From: an uncultured Oceanospirillales bacterium
Lineage (GTDB): Bacteria > Pseudomonadota > Gammaproteobacteria > Xanthomonadales > SZUA-36
Length of the DNA stretch: 64,000 nucleotides
Direction: 5' to 3'
Assembly (NCBI GenBank): GCA_913055655.1
Contig: CAJXKA010000003.1
Span: 188,501 to 252,500 of the forward strand
Shown: in pieces, positions 7,943-16,292 of the stretch
Layout of the letters: every line of letters begins with the position of its first letter
How positions within the stretch are numbered: the stretch's first letter is position 1
Made by a program: the position numbers and the translations under genes
Notes under the pieces: model-generated
The model's database searches: none
Seen by the model: only the letters and a program-made list of their open reading frames with translations
Told to the model about the DNA's origin: nothing

Positions 7943-8739
7943 GAAAAAGCGATCCAGAGCAGTGCCGCGCCCAGGACGAGGCGATAAATGACGAACGGCG
8001 TCAGTCCCACGCGCTCAAGCAGGGCCAGGAATGCTGAAATGCAGGCCCAGCCGGCCGCCGCGGACAGGATGACGGTGGCCCAGAAGGCGCCCCAGGGGAC
8101 CGCGACGGCGCCACTGGCCACCTCCCATGCACCAAAAAGGCCCGCCGCGCCGATCACGGGAATCGACAGCAGGAAAGAGAACCGCGCGGCGGTCACGGCG
8201 TCGAAGCCCAGGGCCCGCGCCATTGTCATGGTGATGCCGGATCGTGACACCCCCGGCACCAGCGCCAGCACCTGGGCAATGCCGATCACGAGCCCCGGCC
8301 GTGCGGACATCCGCTCCATGTTCCTGCTGGCGGGCGCGAAGCGGTCAGCGATCCACAGCAGGATGCCGAACACGATCGTGGCGACCGCCACCACGCGGAT
8401 ATCGCGAAGGTAGGTTGAAACCGCCTCAAACGCGATTGCGCCCACCAACAGCACGGGCAGGGTGGCGAGCACCAGTGTGAAGGCCAGGTGGCGATGCTGC
8501 GCGACATCGTCCACTCGCCCCAGGCCGCAAACGGCGCCGGCCATGCGCAGAAGGTCAGCGCGGAAATAGGTGATGACCGCCAGCAGCGTGCCCAGGTGCG
8601 CGGCCACGTCCAGCACCAGGCCCTGGTCGGGCCAATCGGCCAGCTGGCCCACCAGCACCAGGTGCGCCGAGCTTGAGACGGGCAGGAACTCGGTCAGGCC
8701 CTGGACGATCGCCAGGACCACCACCTGCAATGCGGTCAT
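7933..8739 (-). CDS. uppP: Undecaprenyl-diphosphatase UppP (BacA)
   Basis: A 268-residue integral membrane phosphatase that recycles undecaprenyl pyrophosphate to the monophosphate carrier for peptidoglycan and O-antigen synthesis; overexpression of the family gives bacitracin resistance. Both active-site signatures are present: QGLTEFLPVSSSAHLVL near the N-terminus (residues 13-29) and PGVSRSGITM in the middle. Hydrophobic helices span the whole length. It lies 13 bp downstream of the sugar-dehydrogenase gene on the same strand, so the two may be co-transcribed. Its 3' end carries the glnA enhancer site. Confidence 0.96.
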   Translation of the reverse strand: MTALQVVVLAIVQGLTEFLPVSSSAHLVLVGQLADWPDQGLVLDVAAHLGTLLAVITYFRADLLRMAGAVCGLGRVDDVAQHRHLAFTLVLATLPVLLVGAIAFEAVSTYLRDIRVVAVATIVFGILLWIADRFAPASRNMERMSARPGLVIGIAQVLALVPGVSRSGITMTMARALGFDAVTAARFSFLLSIPVIGAAGLFGAWEVASGAVAVPWGAFWATVILSAAAGWACISAFLALLERVGLTPFVIYRLVLGAALLWIAFSAP

Positions 8740-8752
8740 CGCGGCGCCTGGC

Positions 8753-9850
8753 TCAGCCGTCGTAGCTGATGCGGTAGATCACGCCGGCCTGGTCGTCGGC
8801 CACCAGCAGTGCGCCATCCGGCATGACAAGCACGTCATTGGGGCGACCCCAGCTTTCCTCGCCCTGCAGCCAGCCCTTTGCGAAGACCTCCTGGCCGGTG
8901 ACGTTGCCTTCGTCATCGAACATGACACGTTTCAGGCGATAGCCGATTTTCTCGCTGCGGTTCCACGAACCGTGCTCGGCGATGATCAGGTCACCGTGGT
9001 AATCCGCCGGAAACGCATCACCGGTGTAGAACGCCAGGCCCAGTGGCGCGACGTGCGGACCCAGTTCAACGACCGGCGGCACGTACTCACTGCAGGCATG
9101 GCCTTCGCCGAACTCCGGGTCGCTCACGTCTTCGCCGTGACAGTACGGGTAACCGAAATGCATGCCCGGTTCCGGTGCATGGTTCAGTTCGCAGTCGGGG
9201 ATATCGTCGCCCATCATGTCGCGGCCATTGTCGGTGAACCACAGCTCATCGGTGTCCGGGTGGAACGCCAGGCCGACGCTGTTGCGCACACCGTGGGCGT
9301 AAGTGGTCATCTCGCTGCTGTCGAGATCCAGCGTGCGAATCTCGGCGAAACCATCTTCCTCGCAGATATTGCACGGCGCGCCCACCGGGATGAACAGGCG
9401 GCCATCCGGCGCGAAGCGCAGGTACTTCCAGCCGTGATGGGACTTGTCCGGCAGCGCGTCGGTCACCACGACCGGCTCCGGCGGATTGTCGAGGCGATTC
9501 TCGATATCGTCGTAGCGCAGGATTCGATTCACGACGCCCACGTAGAGCGCGCCGTCGCGGAATTCGAGCCCGGATGGCATGTCCAGGTTTTCGGCAATCA
9601 ACACCACCCGGTCGGCAACCTGGTCACCGTCGTTATCGACGATGGCGTGCACCTTGCCTTCGCGGCGCGACCCGGAGAACAGGGTGTCGTTGTCGCCGCG
9701 GGCGAGCTGGCGGGCACCTTCGACGTTCTCGGCGTAGAGTTCAATCCGGAACCCGTCGGGCATCTCGATCAGCCCCAGGTCGACGTCGGCAACGGCGGTC
9801 GCGGCGAGACCCGCGCCCATGAGTATCGTGGTCAGGAATTTCATGTTCAT
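8753..9850 (-). CDS. Exported PQQ-type sugar dehydrogenase (GSDH/sorbosone dehydrogenase family)
   Basis: About 365 residues from ATG 9850 (MNMKFLTTIL; ATG 9844 is also possible), beginning with a signal peptide ending near ATAVADV. The body shows a six-bladed beta-propeller of the soluble glucose/sorbosone dehydrogenase family: PDGFRIELYAENVEGARQLA, DMPSGLEFRDGALYV, HHGWKYLRFAPDGRLFIPVG, GVRNSVGLAFHPDTDELWFT and WGRPNDVLVMPDGALLVADD. The family oxidises aldoses in the periplasm using PQQ and Ca2+, but many members have unknown substrates. Several cysteines (PCNICEED, DCELNH, YPYCHGED, HACSEY) suggest disulfides, consistent with export. No PQQ biosynthesis genes are in the window. Confidence 0.85.
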   Translation of the reverse strand: MNMKFLTTILMGAGLAATAVADVDLGLIEMPDGFRIELYAENVEGARQLARGDNDTLFSGSRREGKVHAIVDNDGDQVADRVVLIAENLDMPSGLEFRDGALYVGVVNRILRYDDIENRLDNPPEPVVVTDALPDKSHHGWKYLRFAPDGRLFIPVGAPCNICEEDGFAEIRTLDLDSSEMTTYAHGVRNSVGLAFHPDTDELWFTDNGRDMMGDDIPDCELNHAPEPGMHFGYPYCHGEDVSDPEFGEGHACSEYVPPVVELGPHVAPLGLAFYTGDAFPADYHGDLIIAEHGSWNRSEKIGYRLKRVMFDDEGNVTGQEVFAKGWLQGEESWGRPNDVLVMPDGALLVADDQAGVIYRISYDG

Positions 9851-10165
9851 GGCGGCATGGTACACGAAGCGACGGCCGCCTCTCACGGCGGGATGAAGGC
9901 ATTCACCGTCGGCCCGCACCTGCGTTTTAGGTATCATTTAGACAATCTGGCAATCAGGCCGTAAATCAACTATTTGCGCTCCCGGGCGTACTGGGAACAA
10001 GGTATAGTGGAGGCGTGTCGCAAGGGCGACAATCATGCACGCACGAGGCAACAAGAGGAACCGGCCACACATCGCCATCCAATGAAAACAACAGGCCCGG
10101 CGCAACCCATTGATTGGCGTGGATAATTGCCCGGGCGGTCGTTCACCGAGGGGCAGAAACGACGC
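9851..10165. other. 315-bp divergent intergenic region before the nine-gene array
   Basis: It contains no credible gene. On the plus strand a TATAGT -10 box (10003-10008) is followed by a small hairpin TGTCGC-AAGG-GCGACA (10016-10031) close to the predicted transcription start, leaving a leader of about 150 nt. On the minus strand, weak promoter-like sequence for the dehydrogenase gene lies around 9925-9955 (a TTGCCA -35 candidate). Nothing else stands out. Confidence 0.5.
10003..10008 (+). promoter_or_regulatory. Candidate -10 box for the nine-gene array
   Basis: TATAGT is a good sigma-70 -10 hexamer about 158 nt before the first start codon. No good -35 lies at 17 bp; TTGCGC at 9974-9979 is 23 bp away. 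A 6-bp stem-loop (10016-10031) begins about where the transcript would start and could protect the 5' end. Confidence 0.4.
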
Positions 10166-12397
10166 ATGGCACTCCTGGAGGAGTTAAAGCGCAGGAACGT
10201 ATTCCGCGTGGGCATCGCCTACGCGGTCGGTGCATGGCTGTTGCTCCAGTTCACCGAAGTCCTGTCCGAACTGCTCGACCTGCCGCCTGAAATCGGCCCC
10301 ATCGTCGTCACCCTGGTCGCCATCGGCTTCCCAATCGCCCTGTTTTTCGCCTGGGCCTTCGAGTTGACGCCCGAGGGCATCAAGCGCGAATCGGAAGTGA
10401 CCCGGGAAAGCTCGATCACGCGCCAGACCGGCCGCAAGCTGGACCGCGCCATCATCGGCATGCTGGTCCTGGTGGCCGCCTACTTCATCTGGGAATCCCG
10501 GTTCGCTGAACGCCCGGAACCCAGGACGGAACCGGTTGCCGAAGCGGCTGCGCCGGCAAAACCCGACGCTCCACAACCGCCCGGCGACAGCGCGGCACCG
10601 GCCACCCAGCCCAACTCCATCGCCGTGCTGCCGTTCGATAACCGCAGCCGCCTGGAGGACGACGAGTTCTTCGTCGATGGCATCCACGATGACCTGCTGA
10701 CCAACCTGGCACGCATCGGCGGCCTGAAGGTGATATCGCGCACCTCGGTGGCCGGTTACCGCGGCACGGAAAAACGCATTCCCGAGATCGCGAAGGAACT
10801 GGGCGTCGCCACGGTCATGGAAGGCGCCGTCCAGCGCTCTGGCGACACGGTGCGCATCAACGTGCAGCTGATCGACGCGGCCACGGACGAACACCTGTGG
10901 GCCGAGATCTTCGACCGCCAGCTGACCGCCGACAACCTGTTCGACATCCAGACCGAGATTTCCGAACGCATTGCGGGCGCCCTGAAGGCGCAGCTCTCGA
11001 CAGAAGAGACGGCGCGGCTGGAGAGCCGGCCGACGGATGACCTGGCGGCTTACAATGCCTATCTTCGGGGCCGACAGTTACTCCGCAGCCGGCGATCCGA
11101 CGACCTGGAAGCCGCCCGCGCAGAATTCAGGCGCGCCACTGATCTCGACCCCGATTTTGCGCTCGCCTGGGTTGGCATCGCTGACTCCGCCAACCTGCAG
11201 CAAGCGCATGGCAACCTGGACTATTCCCAAAGTATCGAAATCCAGAGGAACGCGTCGGAACGCGCGCTCGAACTGGACCCCGATCTCGGGGAGGCTAACC
11301 TGGCACGGGCCACCCTGCTCGTTGACCTGGGTGAAGACCCCGAAACGGATTTCCAGCGCGCCATCGAACTGAGCCCCGGCTATGCCACGGCGTATCACTG
11401 GTACGCGATCTGGCTGGACAACCGGACCGAGGGTGTTCCGGAGGCGATCAAGATGATCGAGCGGGCCCTCGAACTCGATCCGCTTTCCTCCATCATCCGG
11501 CGCGCCTATGCCGGCATACTCACCCAGGCGGGCCAGTTTGACGCAGCGCAACGGCAGGTTGAACAGCTGCTCGCCATGGATCCGGAGTTCGTTCCCGTCA
11601 TCGCCGCCCAGGCCCAGCTTGACGGAATTGCAGGCCGGATTGACAAGCGCATCGAATTGCTTCGCAAGGCCATCGCAATGGACCCCAGCAATTTCGGGCT
11701 CTATATCGGCCTGCTCTGGTCCTACCTCGACCTGGATGACAAGGCGGCGATCAGCGACCTCCGGGAAAAGATGGTCGCCATCGATGAAGAAAGCCTTCAA
11801 GTCGCATGGTTGGACGCGATCAGCGCAATGGGCGAAGGCAACACGGCCGGTGCCCTTGAGCAACTCGGGTGGATTGACAGCCGTATGGGCGGCCTGCCAT
11901 TCGTCAAACAGATCCAGGGCAATGTCTACACCATGCAGGGTGATGCCCGTAACGCCCGCACCGCGTTTGAGGCCTACGACGACAGCTACTTCGACCCAGA
12001 CACATGGCGGGAGCCCATCACGCGCAGCCCCCGGGACGCCTGCCTGGCCGGCTGGATGATGATCAACACGGGTGAGACGCGGCTGGGCCAGGCCCTGATC
12101 GACGAGGCCATCACTTTTTTCGAGAACGAGCTGCCGGAATACGTCGATCATACGGACAACTGGGGTGCCGAAGAGTGTTACGTCCTTCGTGGCGACATCG
12201 AGTCAGCACTGCGCATCGTTGAAACGCGTTTCGAGCATGCTCATTTTGAGTACTGGCACTTCTACAACCGTTTCCCTCACCTGGCACCGCTGGTCCGCGA
12301 CCCCCGTTTCGCGGAACTGGACCACCAGGTCGAGGCGATCATGGCCGAGCAGCGAGAAAACCTGGCCCGCATCGACGCAGAAGGGGCCGGCCCGTGA
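10166..12397 (+). CDS. TolB-like/TPR membrane protein, array member 1
   Basis: A 743-residue first member of nine tandem paralogues. The N-terminal module (1-112) has LEELKRRNVFRVGIAYAVG, two hydrophobic helices (about 15-32 and 42-62), the signature FELTPEGIKRESEV and TGRKLDRAII before a third helix. After a Pro/Ala/Glu-rich linker comes a TolB-like domain (about 150-275) starting NSIAVLPFDNRS and of the subtype with DGIHDDLLTNLARIGGLKVI. The rest holds degenerate TPR units such as ALELDPDLGEANLARATLL. Only two cysteines occur, both in the soluble part (DACLAG, EECYV). ATG 10166 was chosen by alignment with the other members; an in-frame ATG at 10127 would add 13 residues. The stop overlaps gene 2 by 4 bp. 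Function unknown. Confidence 0.85.
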   Translation: MALLEELKRRNVFRVGIAYAVGAWLLLQFTEVLSELLDLPPEIGPIVVTLVAIGFPIALFFAWAFELTPEGIKRESEVTRESSITRQTGRKLDRAIIGMLVLVAAYFIWESRFAERPEPRTEPVAEAAAPAKPDAPQPPGDSAAPATQPNSIAVLPFDNRSRLEDDEFFVDGIHDDLLTNLARIGGLKVISRTSVAGYRGTEKRIPEIAKELGVATVMEGAVQRSGDTVRINVQLIDAATDEHLWAEIFDRQLTADNLFDIQTEISERIAGALKAQLSTEETARLESRPTDDLAAYNAYLRGRQLLRSRRSDDLEAARAEFRRATDLDPDFALAWVGIADSANLQQAHGNLDYSQSIEIQRNASERALELDPDLGEANLARATLLVDLGEDPETDFQRAIELSPGYATAYHWYAIWLDNRTEGVPEAIKMIERALELDPLSSIIRRAYAGILTQAGQFDAAQRQVEQLLAMDPEFVPVIAAQAQLDGIAGRIDKRIELLRKAIAMDPSNFGLYIGLLWSYLDLDDKAAISDLREKMVAIDEESLQVAWLDAISAMGEGNTAGALEQLGWIDSRMGGLPFVKQIQGNVYTMQGDARNARTAFEAYDDSYFDPDTWREPITRSPRDACLAGWMMINTGETRLGQALIDEAITFFENELPEYVDHTDNWGAEECYVLRGDIESALRIVETRFEHAHFEYWHFYNRFPHLAPLVRDPRFAELDHQVEAIMAEQRENLARIDAEGAGP

Positions 12398-14472
12398 GCC
12401 TGTTGGCCGAACTCAAGCGCCGCAACGTGATCAAGGTCGCCATCGCCTACGCGGTCACGGCCTGGGTGCTGCTGCAGGCCACGGAAGTGGTTTCGGACAT
12501 TCTTGAACTGCCGGCATGGGCGCCGAAGCTGATCCTGCTGATGCTGGTGGTCGGCTTCATCCCGGCGTTGATCGTCGCCTGGGCCTTCGAGCTCACACCG
12601 GAAGGCGTGAAACTGGACAGCGAAGTGGACCGTTCCCGGTCGATCACCCACAAGACCGGTCGCAAGCTCGATTTCATCATCATGGCGCTGCTGGGCCTGT
12701 CACTGGCCTACTTCATCTGGGAGTCACGGTTCCAGGACGAACTGACCACGGCCGCGACCACGCCGCCGGTGGTCACGGTCGCTGCCGAACCCGCGACCGA
12801 AGACGCGGTCCGCCGGGTGCCCGCCGAGCGGGCCGACATCAACCGCAACTCCATTGCCGTGCTGCCGTTCGCCAACCGCAGCGCCGAGGCTTCCGACGCC
12901 TATTTCACCGACGGCATTCACGATGACCTGCTGACCCAGCTGGCGAAGATCGGCGAGTTCAGCGTGATCTCGCGAACCTCGGTGATGGAATACCGCGACA
13001 CCAGCAAAAACCTGAAGGACATCGCCCGCGAGCTGGACGTGGCCAACATCATGGAGGGCGCGGTGCAGCGCTCGGGCAACCGCGTCCGCATCAACGTGCA
13101 GCTGATCGATGCCGAGACCGACGAGCACCTGTGGGCGGAGATCTATGATCGCGAGCTCTCCGCCGAGAACCTGTTCGACATCCAGTCCGAGATCGCCCAG
13201 GCCATCGCCACGGCGCTGGAAGCCACGCTGTCGGATGCCGAGATGGCGAACCTGGCCGAAGCGCCGACCACCAACGTGGCCGCCTACGATCTCTACCTGC
13301 AGGCACGCCAGCTCTCCGTCAGGCAGGAAGAACTCGGCAACCAGACCGCGCTGGAACTCTTTCGCGAGGCGATACGTCTCGATCCGGAATTCAAGCTGGC
13401 GTGGACCGGCCTGGCCGATGCATACCTGACCCTTTACTGGTGGTATTCCGGTGGTGACACCAGCCTGCGCGACAAGGCGCGCGAGGCCATCGACCGGGCG
13501 CGATCCATCGACGATGATTTCCCGGAACTGTTCATGAGCGAAGGGCTTTACTGGTACTGGGGTTTCCTCGACTACGAACGGGCGATCTACAACTATGGTC
13601 GCGCGATCGAACAGGCGCCGAACGACGCTGCGGGATACCGGGGCCTGGCATGGGCTTCCCGCCGTGCGGACCTTTGGGAACAGTCTGTCGAAGCCTACCG
13701 GACCTCGCTGCGCCTGGACCCCAGGATCGCGCTTTACTGGGGTGATTTCGCGGTCACCCAGATGCTCCTGCACCGTTACGACGAGGCCCGCGACGCCGTC
13801 ACCCGGGCGCGCGATCTTGACCCCGCAGACCCCGTCATCAAGAGCCAGCAGGCGTTCATCGAGCTGCAGGGCGACGGCAATGTCGAAGCGGCCATCCAGC
13901 TGACGACCGGCGCGCAGCATTCGTCGGAATGGGATAACTTCGACGCCTTTATCGTCGCCCGCCTGGCGGCCGACCGTTTCGACGAGGCGCTGACTGCTGC
14001 AGAGTCCATGAGTGCCGAAATGGAAGTGCAACGCCAGTTGATTCGGCTGCGTGAAGGCCTGGTGGCGGAGATCCGGTACTTCATGGGCGACTCCGCGGCC
14101 GCCCGCGAGGCCGCCGATGCGGCCTGGTTTCGACTGCAAACCCTGCGCGGCACGATGGGCAACGACTATCGAATCCTGCTCGCCGAGGCGCGCATCGCCG
14201 CCCTGCGCGGTGAGCCGGCCGGGCAAATCGAGGCCCGGGCCGCAGATGCACTGGCGGCGCAACCTGCCGATGGCATCGAGTCCCGACGCGCACAGCTCGA
14301 AGTGGCACGCATCTTTGCGCTGGCGGGACTGGCCCGCCTGGCCGTGACCCGGCTCGAGCCCCTGTTCCAGCCGCCGAGCGGCGTGTCGGTCCACACCATT
14401 GGGACCGACCCGGCGTTCGATGGCATCCGCGATGAACCCGGGTTCATCGCCATGATGGAGCGTCAGCGGTGA
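12394..14472 (+). CDS. TolB-like/TPR membrane protein, array member 2
   Basis: A 692-residue protein starting with GTG in a GTGA overlap with gene 1, so translation is likely coupled. The N-terminal three-helix module is intact (LAELKRRNVIKVAIAY, FELTPEGVKLDSEVDRS, TGRKLDFIIM). The TolB-like domain begins NSIAVLPFANRSAE and belongs to the same subtype as members 1 and 4 (DGIHDDLLTQLAKIG, VISRTSV, EGAVQRSG, RINVQLIDAETDEHLWAE). The C-terminal 400 residues contain TPR-like helical pairs (AIRLDPEFKLAWTGLADAY; SLRLDPRIALYWGDFAVTQM). No cysteine is present. Positively charged segments around helices 1 and 2 predict the large domain outside the cytoplasm; this is inference. Confidence 0.85.
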   Translation: MSLLAELKRRNVIKVAIAYAVTAWVLLQATEVVSDILELPAWAPKLILLMLVVGFIPALIVAWAFELTPEGVKLDSEVDRSRSITHKTGRKLDFIIMALLGLSLAYFIWESRFQDELTTAATTPPVVTVAAEPATEDAVRRVPAERADINRNSIAVLPFANRSAEASDAYFTDGIHDDLLTQLAKIGEFSVISRTSVMEYRDTSKNLKDIARELDVANIMEGAVQRSGNRVRINVQLIDAETDEHLWAEIYDRELSAENLFDIQSEIAQAIATALEATLSDAEMANLAEAPTTNVAAYDLYLQARQLSVRQEELGNQTALELFREAIRLDPEFKLAWTGLADAYLTLYWWYSGGDTSLRDKAREAIDRARSIDDDFPELFMSEGLYWYWGFLDYERAIYNYGRAIEQAPNDAAGYRGLAWASRRADLWEQSVEAYRTSLRLDPRIALYWGDFAVTQMLLHRYDEARDAVTRARDLDPADPVIKSQQAFIELQGDGNVEAAIQLTTGAQHSSEWDNFDAFIVARLAADRFDEALTAAESMSAEMEVQRQLIRLREGLVAEIRYFMGDSAAAREAADAAWFRLQTLRGTMGNDYRILLAEARIAALRGEPAGQIEARAADALAAQPADGIESRRAQLEVARIFALAGLARLAVTRLEPLFQPPSGVSVHTIGTDPAFDGIRDEPGFIAMMERQR

Positions 14473-16277
14473 AACTACTGGGCACAATGAAGGACCGCAA
14501 CGTGTTCCGCGTGGGCATGGTCTATATCGTCGCCGCCTGGGTGCTGGTTCAGGTCATGGATATCATCCTCGACGACCTCGTGGCGCCCGGCTGGATCCTG
14601 CAGTTCATCGTTTTCCTGTGCATCGCCGGTTTCCCGCTGGCGCTGTGGCTGTCCTGGACGTTTGCGCTGACGCCGAACGGCCTGCGCCTGGAAAAGCATG
14701 TCGACCGCAGCCAATGGGAGCGACCCGCGGTGACCCGCCTTGATTACGTGATCGTCGCGCTGTTGGCGGCGGTGATCGGCCTGGTGGCGCTGGAAAGATT
14801 CATGCCGCAGGCGCTGGACACGACGGCCGGTCGCCAGGTCGTCAGTGCGCCCGCACCCGCTGAACCCGAGCCGGAACCGGTCGAGATTGCTGAAAACTCC
14901 ATCGCCGTGCTGCCGTTCGACAACCTCAGCGACGACGCCGGCCAGGTGTATTTTTCCGATGGGCTGGCGGATGAAATCCTCAACGCCCTGGTCAAGGTGG
15001 ACGGCCTGGCCGTGGCCTCGCGGACATCGTCTTTCGCCCTGAAAGGTGACACCCGCAGCATCCAGCAGATCGCGCGCAGCCTGCGCGTGGCCAACATCCT
15101 GGAAGGCAGCGTCCGCAAGGTGGGTAACCGCTTGCGCGTGACCGCACAGCTGATCGACGCCGAAACCGACGTGCACCTGTGGTCCGACAGCTACGACCGC
15201 GACCTGGACGATATCTTCCAGGTACAGGAAGAAATCGCCAACGCCATCGTATCGGCACTGACGGTGGAACTGGGCCAGGAGCTGCAGGCCGTCAGCATTG
15301 CCCGCGGCACCGCCAGCGTCGACGCCTACGACCTGTACCTGCGCGGGCGCGAGCTGTTCATCGCGCGTGAAAACCTGCCGCTGAGCTGGGACCTGCTGCA
15401 ACAGGTGACCCACCTGGACCCGAAGTTCGCCCGCGCCTGGGAAACCCTGGCCGCGGTGCACTCGGTGGCCACGTCCTGGTTCCCAGGCGACGGCATCGAC
15501 CACGAGTCACTGGCGCTCGCCGCCGCGCGCCGCGCACTGGAACTGGACCCTGGCCTGTCGATGCCGCACGCGGTGATCGGCATGAAACACGAGGTCACCG
15601 GCGCCGGCTACACGGGCGCCATCGCCAGTCTCGACACCGCCATCGCCAATGACCCGAACAATGCCACCGCTTTCCTGTGGCGCGGCATCACGCTGAAAGA
15701 CATGGGCTACGCCGAGCGCGCTCTGGACGACTTCGACGCCTGCCTGGCCGTCGACCCGGCCTACCTGAACTGCCAGCAGTACCGCGCCAGCACGCTGATG
15801 ACGCTGGGCCGGGTGGCGGAGGGTGTGCGCCAGTTCGAAGCCACGCTGCCATACAACTTCCATTCCGAATCGGACGTGTTCGTCTCCTATTACGTGAAAA
15901 CCGGGCAGGAAAAGATGGCCTACCTGGTCGCCTCGCTGGCCCTGCGCCTGCCCTACGCGCCCGTCCGCGACTGGATCGCGGTGATCGAAGACCCGGACGG
16001 CGACCACGCCGCCGGCCTGGCGCGGTTCGAGGAGTGGGGCGCCGCGAACAACATCGGCATCTGCGACATGGACACGCTGGCCGTCGATTTCGGCCAGACC
16101 CGGTGCTACACGACCATCAAGACGGCCCGGATGATGTGGGAACCGGCCGCCGCCGGGTTCCGCCGCTCACCGGCGTTCTCCGATTGGGTCGACACCCACC
16201 TGGCCGATTTCTGGCGCGAGAACGGTTTCCCCGGGCAGTGCCGCGAAACCGGCGACGGGGGCTACACCTGTGATTGA
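14469..16277 (+). CDS. TolB-like/TPR membrane protein, array member 3 (divergent)
   Basis: A 602-residue protein with a GTG start overlapping gene 2 by 4 bp. It is the most divergent N-terminal module: GTMKDRNVFRVGMVY replaces xELKRRNVFRVGIAY, FALTPNGLRLEKHVDRS replaces FELTPEGxKRExEVDRS, and the TGRKLDR motif is lost (VTRLDYVIV). The TolB-like domain is of the common DGLADEIL/VASRTSSFALKG subtype with EGSVRKVGNRLRVTAQLID. TPR-like units follow (ALELDPGLSMPHAVIGM, AIANDPNNATAFLWRG). Six cysteines lie in the soluble part (DACLA, LNCQQ, ICDMD, TRCYT, GQCRE, YTCD) plus one in a membrane helix; the last two sit at the extreme C-terminus. Disulfides are likely if exported. Confidence 0.83.
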   Translation: MKLLGTMKDRNVFRVGMVYIVAAWVLVQVMDIILDDLVAPGWILQFIVFLCIAGFPLALWLSWTFALTPNGLRLEKHVDRSQWERPAVTRLDYVIVALLAAVIGLVALERFMPQALDTTAGRQVVSAPAPAEPEPEPVEIAENSIAVLPFDNLSDDAGQVYFSDGLADEILNALVKVDGLAVASRTSSFALKGDTRSIQQIARSLRVANILEGSVRKVGNRLRVTAQLIDAETDVHLWSDSYDRDLDDIFQVQEEIANAIVSALTVELGQELQAVSIARGTASVDAYDLYLRGRELFIARENLPLSWDLLQQVTHLDPKFARAWETLAAVHSVATSWFPGDGIDHESLALAAARRALELDPGLSMPHAVIGMKHEVTGAGYTGAIASLDTAIANDPNNATAFLWRGITLKDMGYAERALDDFDACLAVDPAYLNCQQYRASTLMTLGRVAEGVRQFEATLPYNFHSESDVFVSYYVKTGQEKMAYLVASLALRLPYAPVRDWIAVIEDPDGDHAAGLARFEEWGAANNIGICDMDTLAVDFGQTRCYTTIKTARMMWEPAAAGFRRSPAFSDWVDTHLADFWRENGFPGQCRETGDGGYTCD

Positions 16278-16292
16278 GGGGAGACGAAAACG

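Noticed and set aside
8570-9964. 464-aa plus-strand frame over the sugar dehydrogenase
   Set aside because: Antisense to a well-supported beta-propeller protein with a signal peptide; no family features in the shadow.
12724-14487. Long open frame (587 aa) on the minus strand opposite array member 2
   Set aside because: Antisense shadow of a GC-rich gene: its sequence is rich in Arg/Gly/Ala with no domain, and the plus-strand frame has clear TolB-like and TPR signatures.
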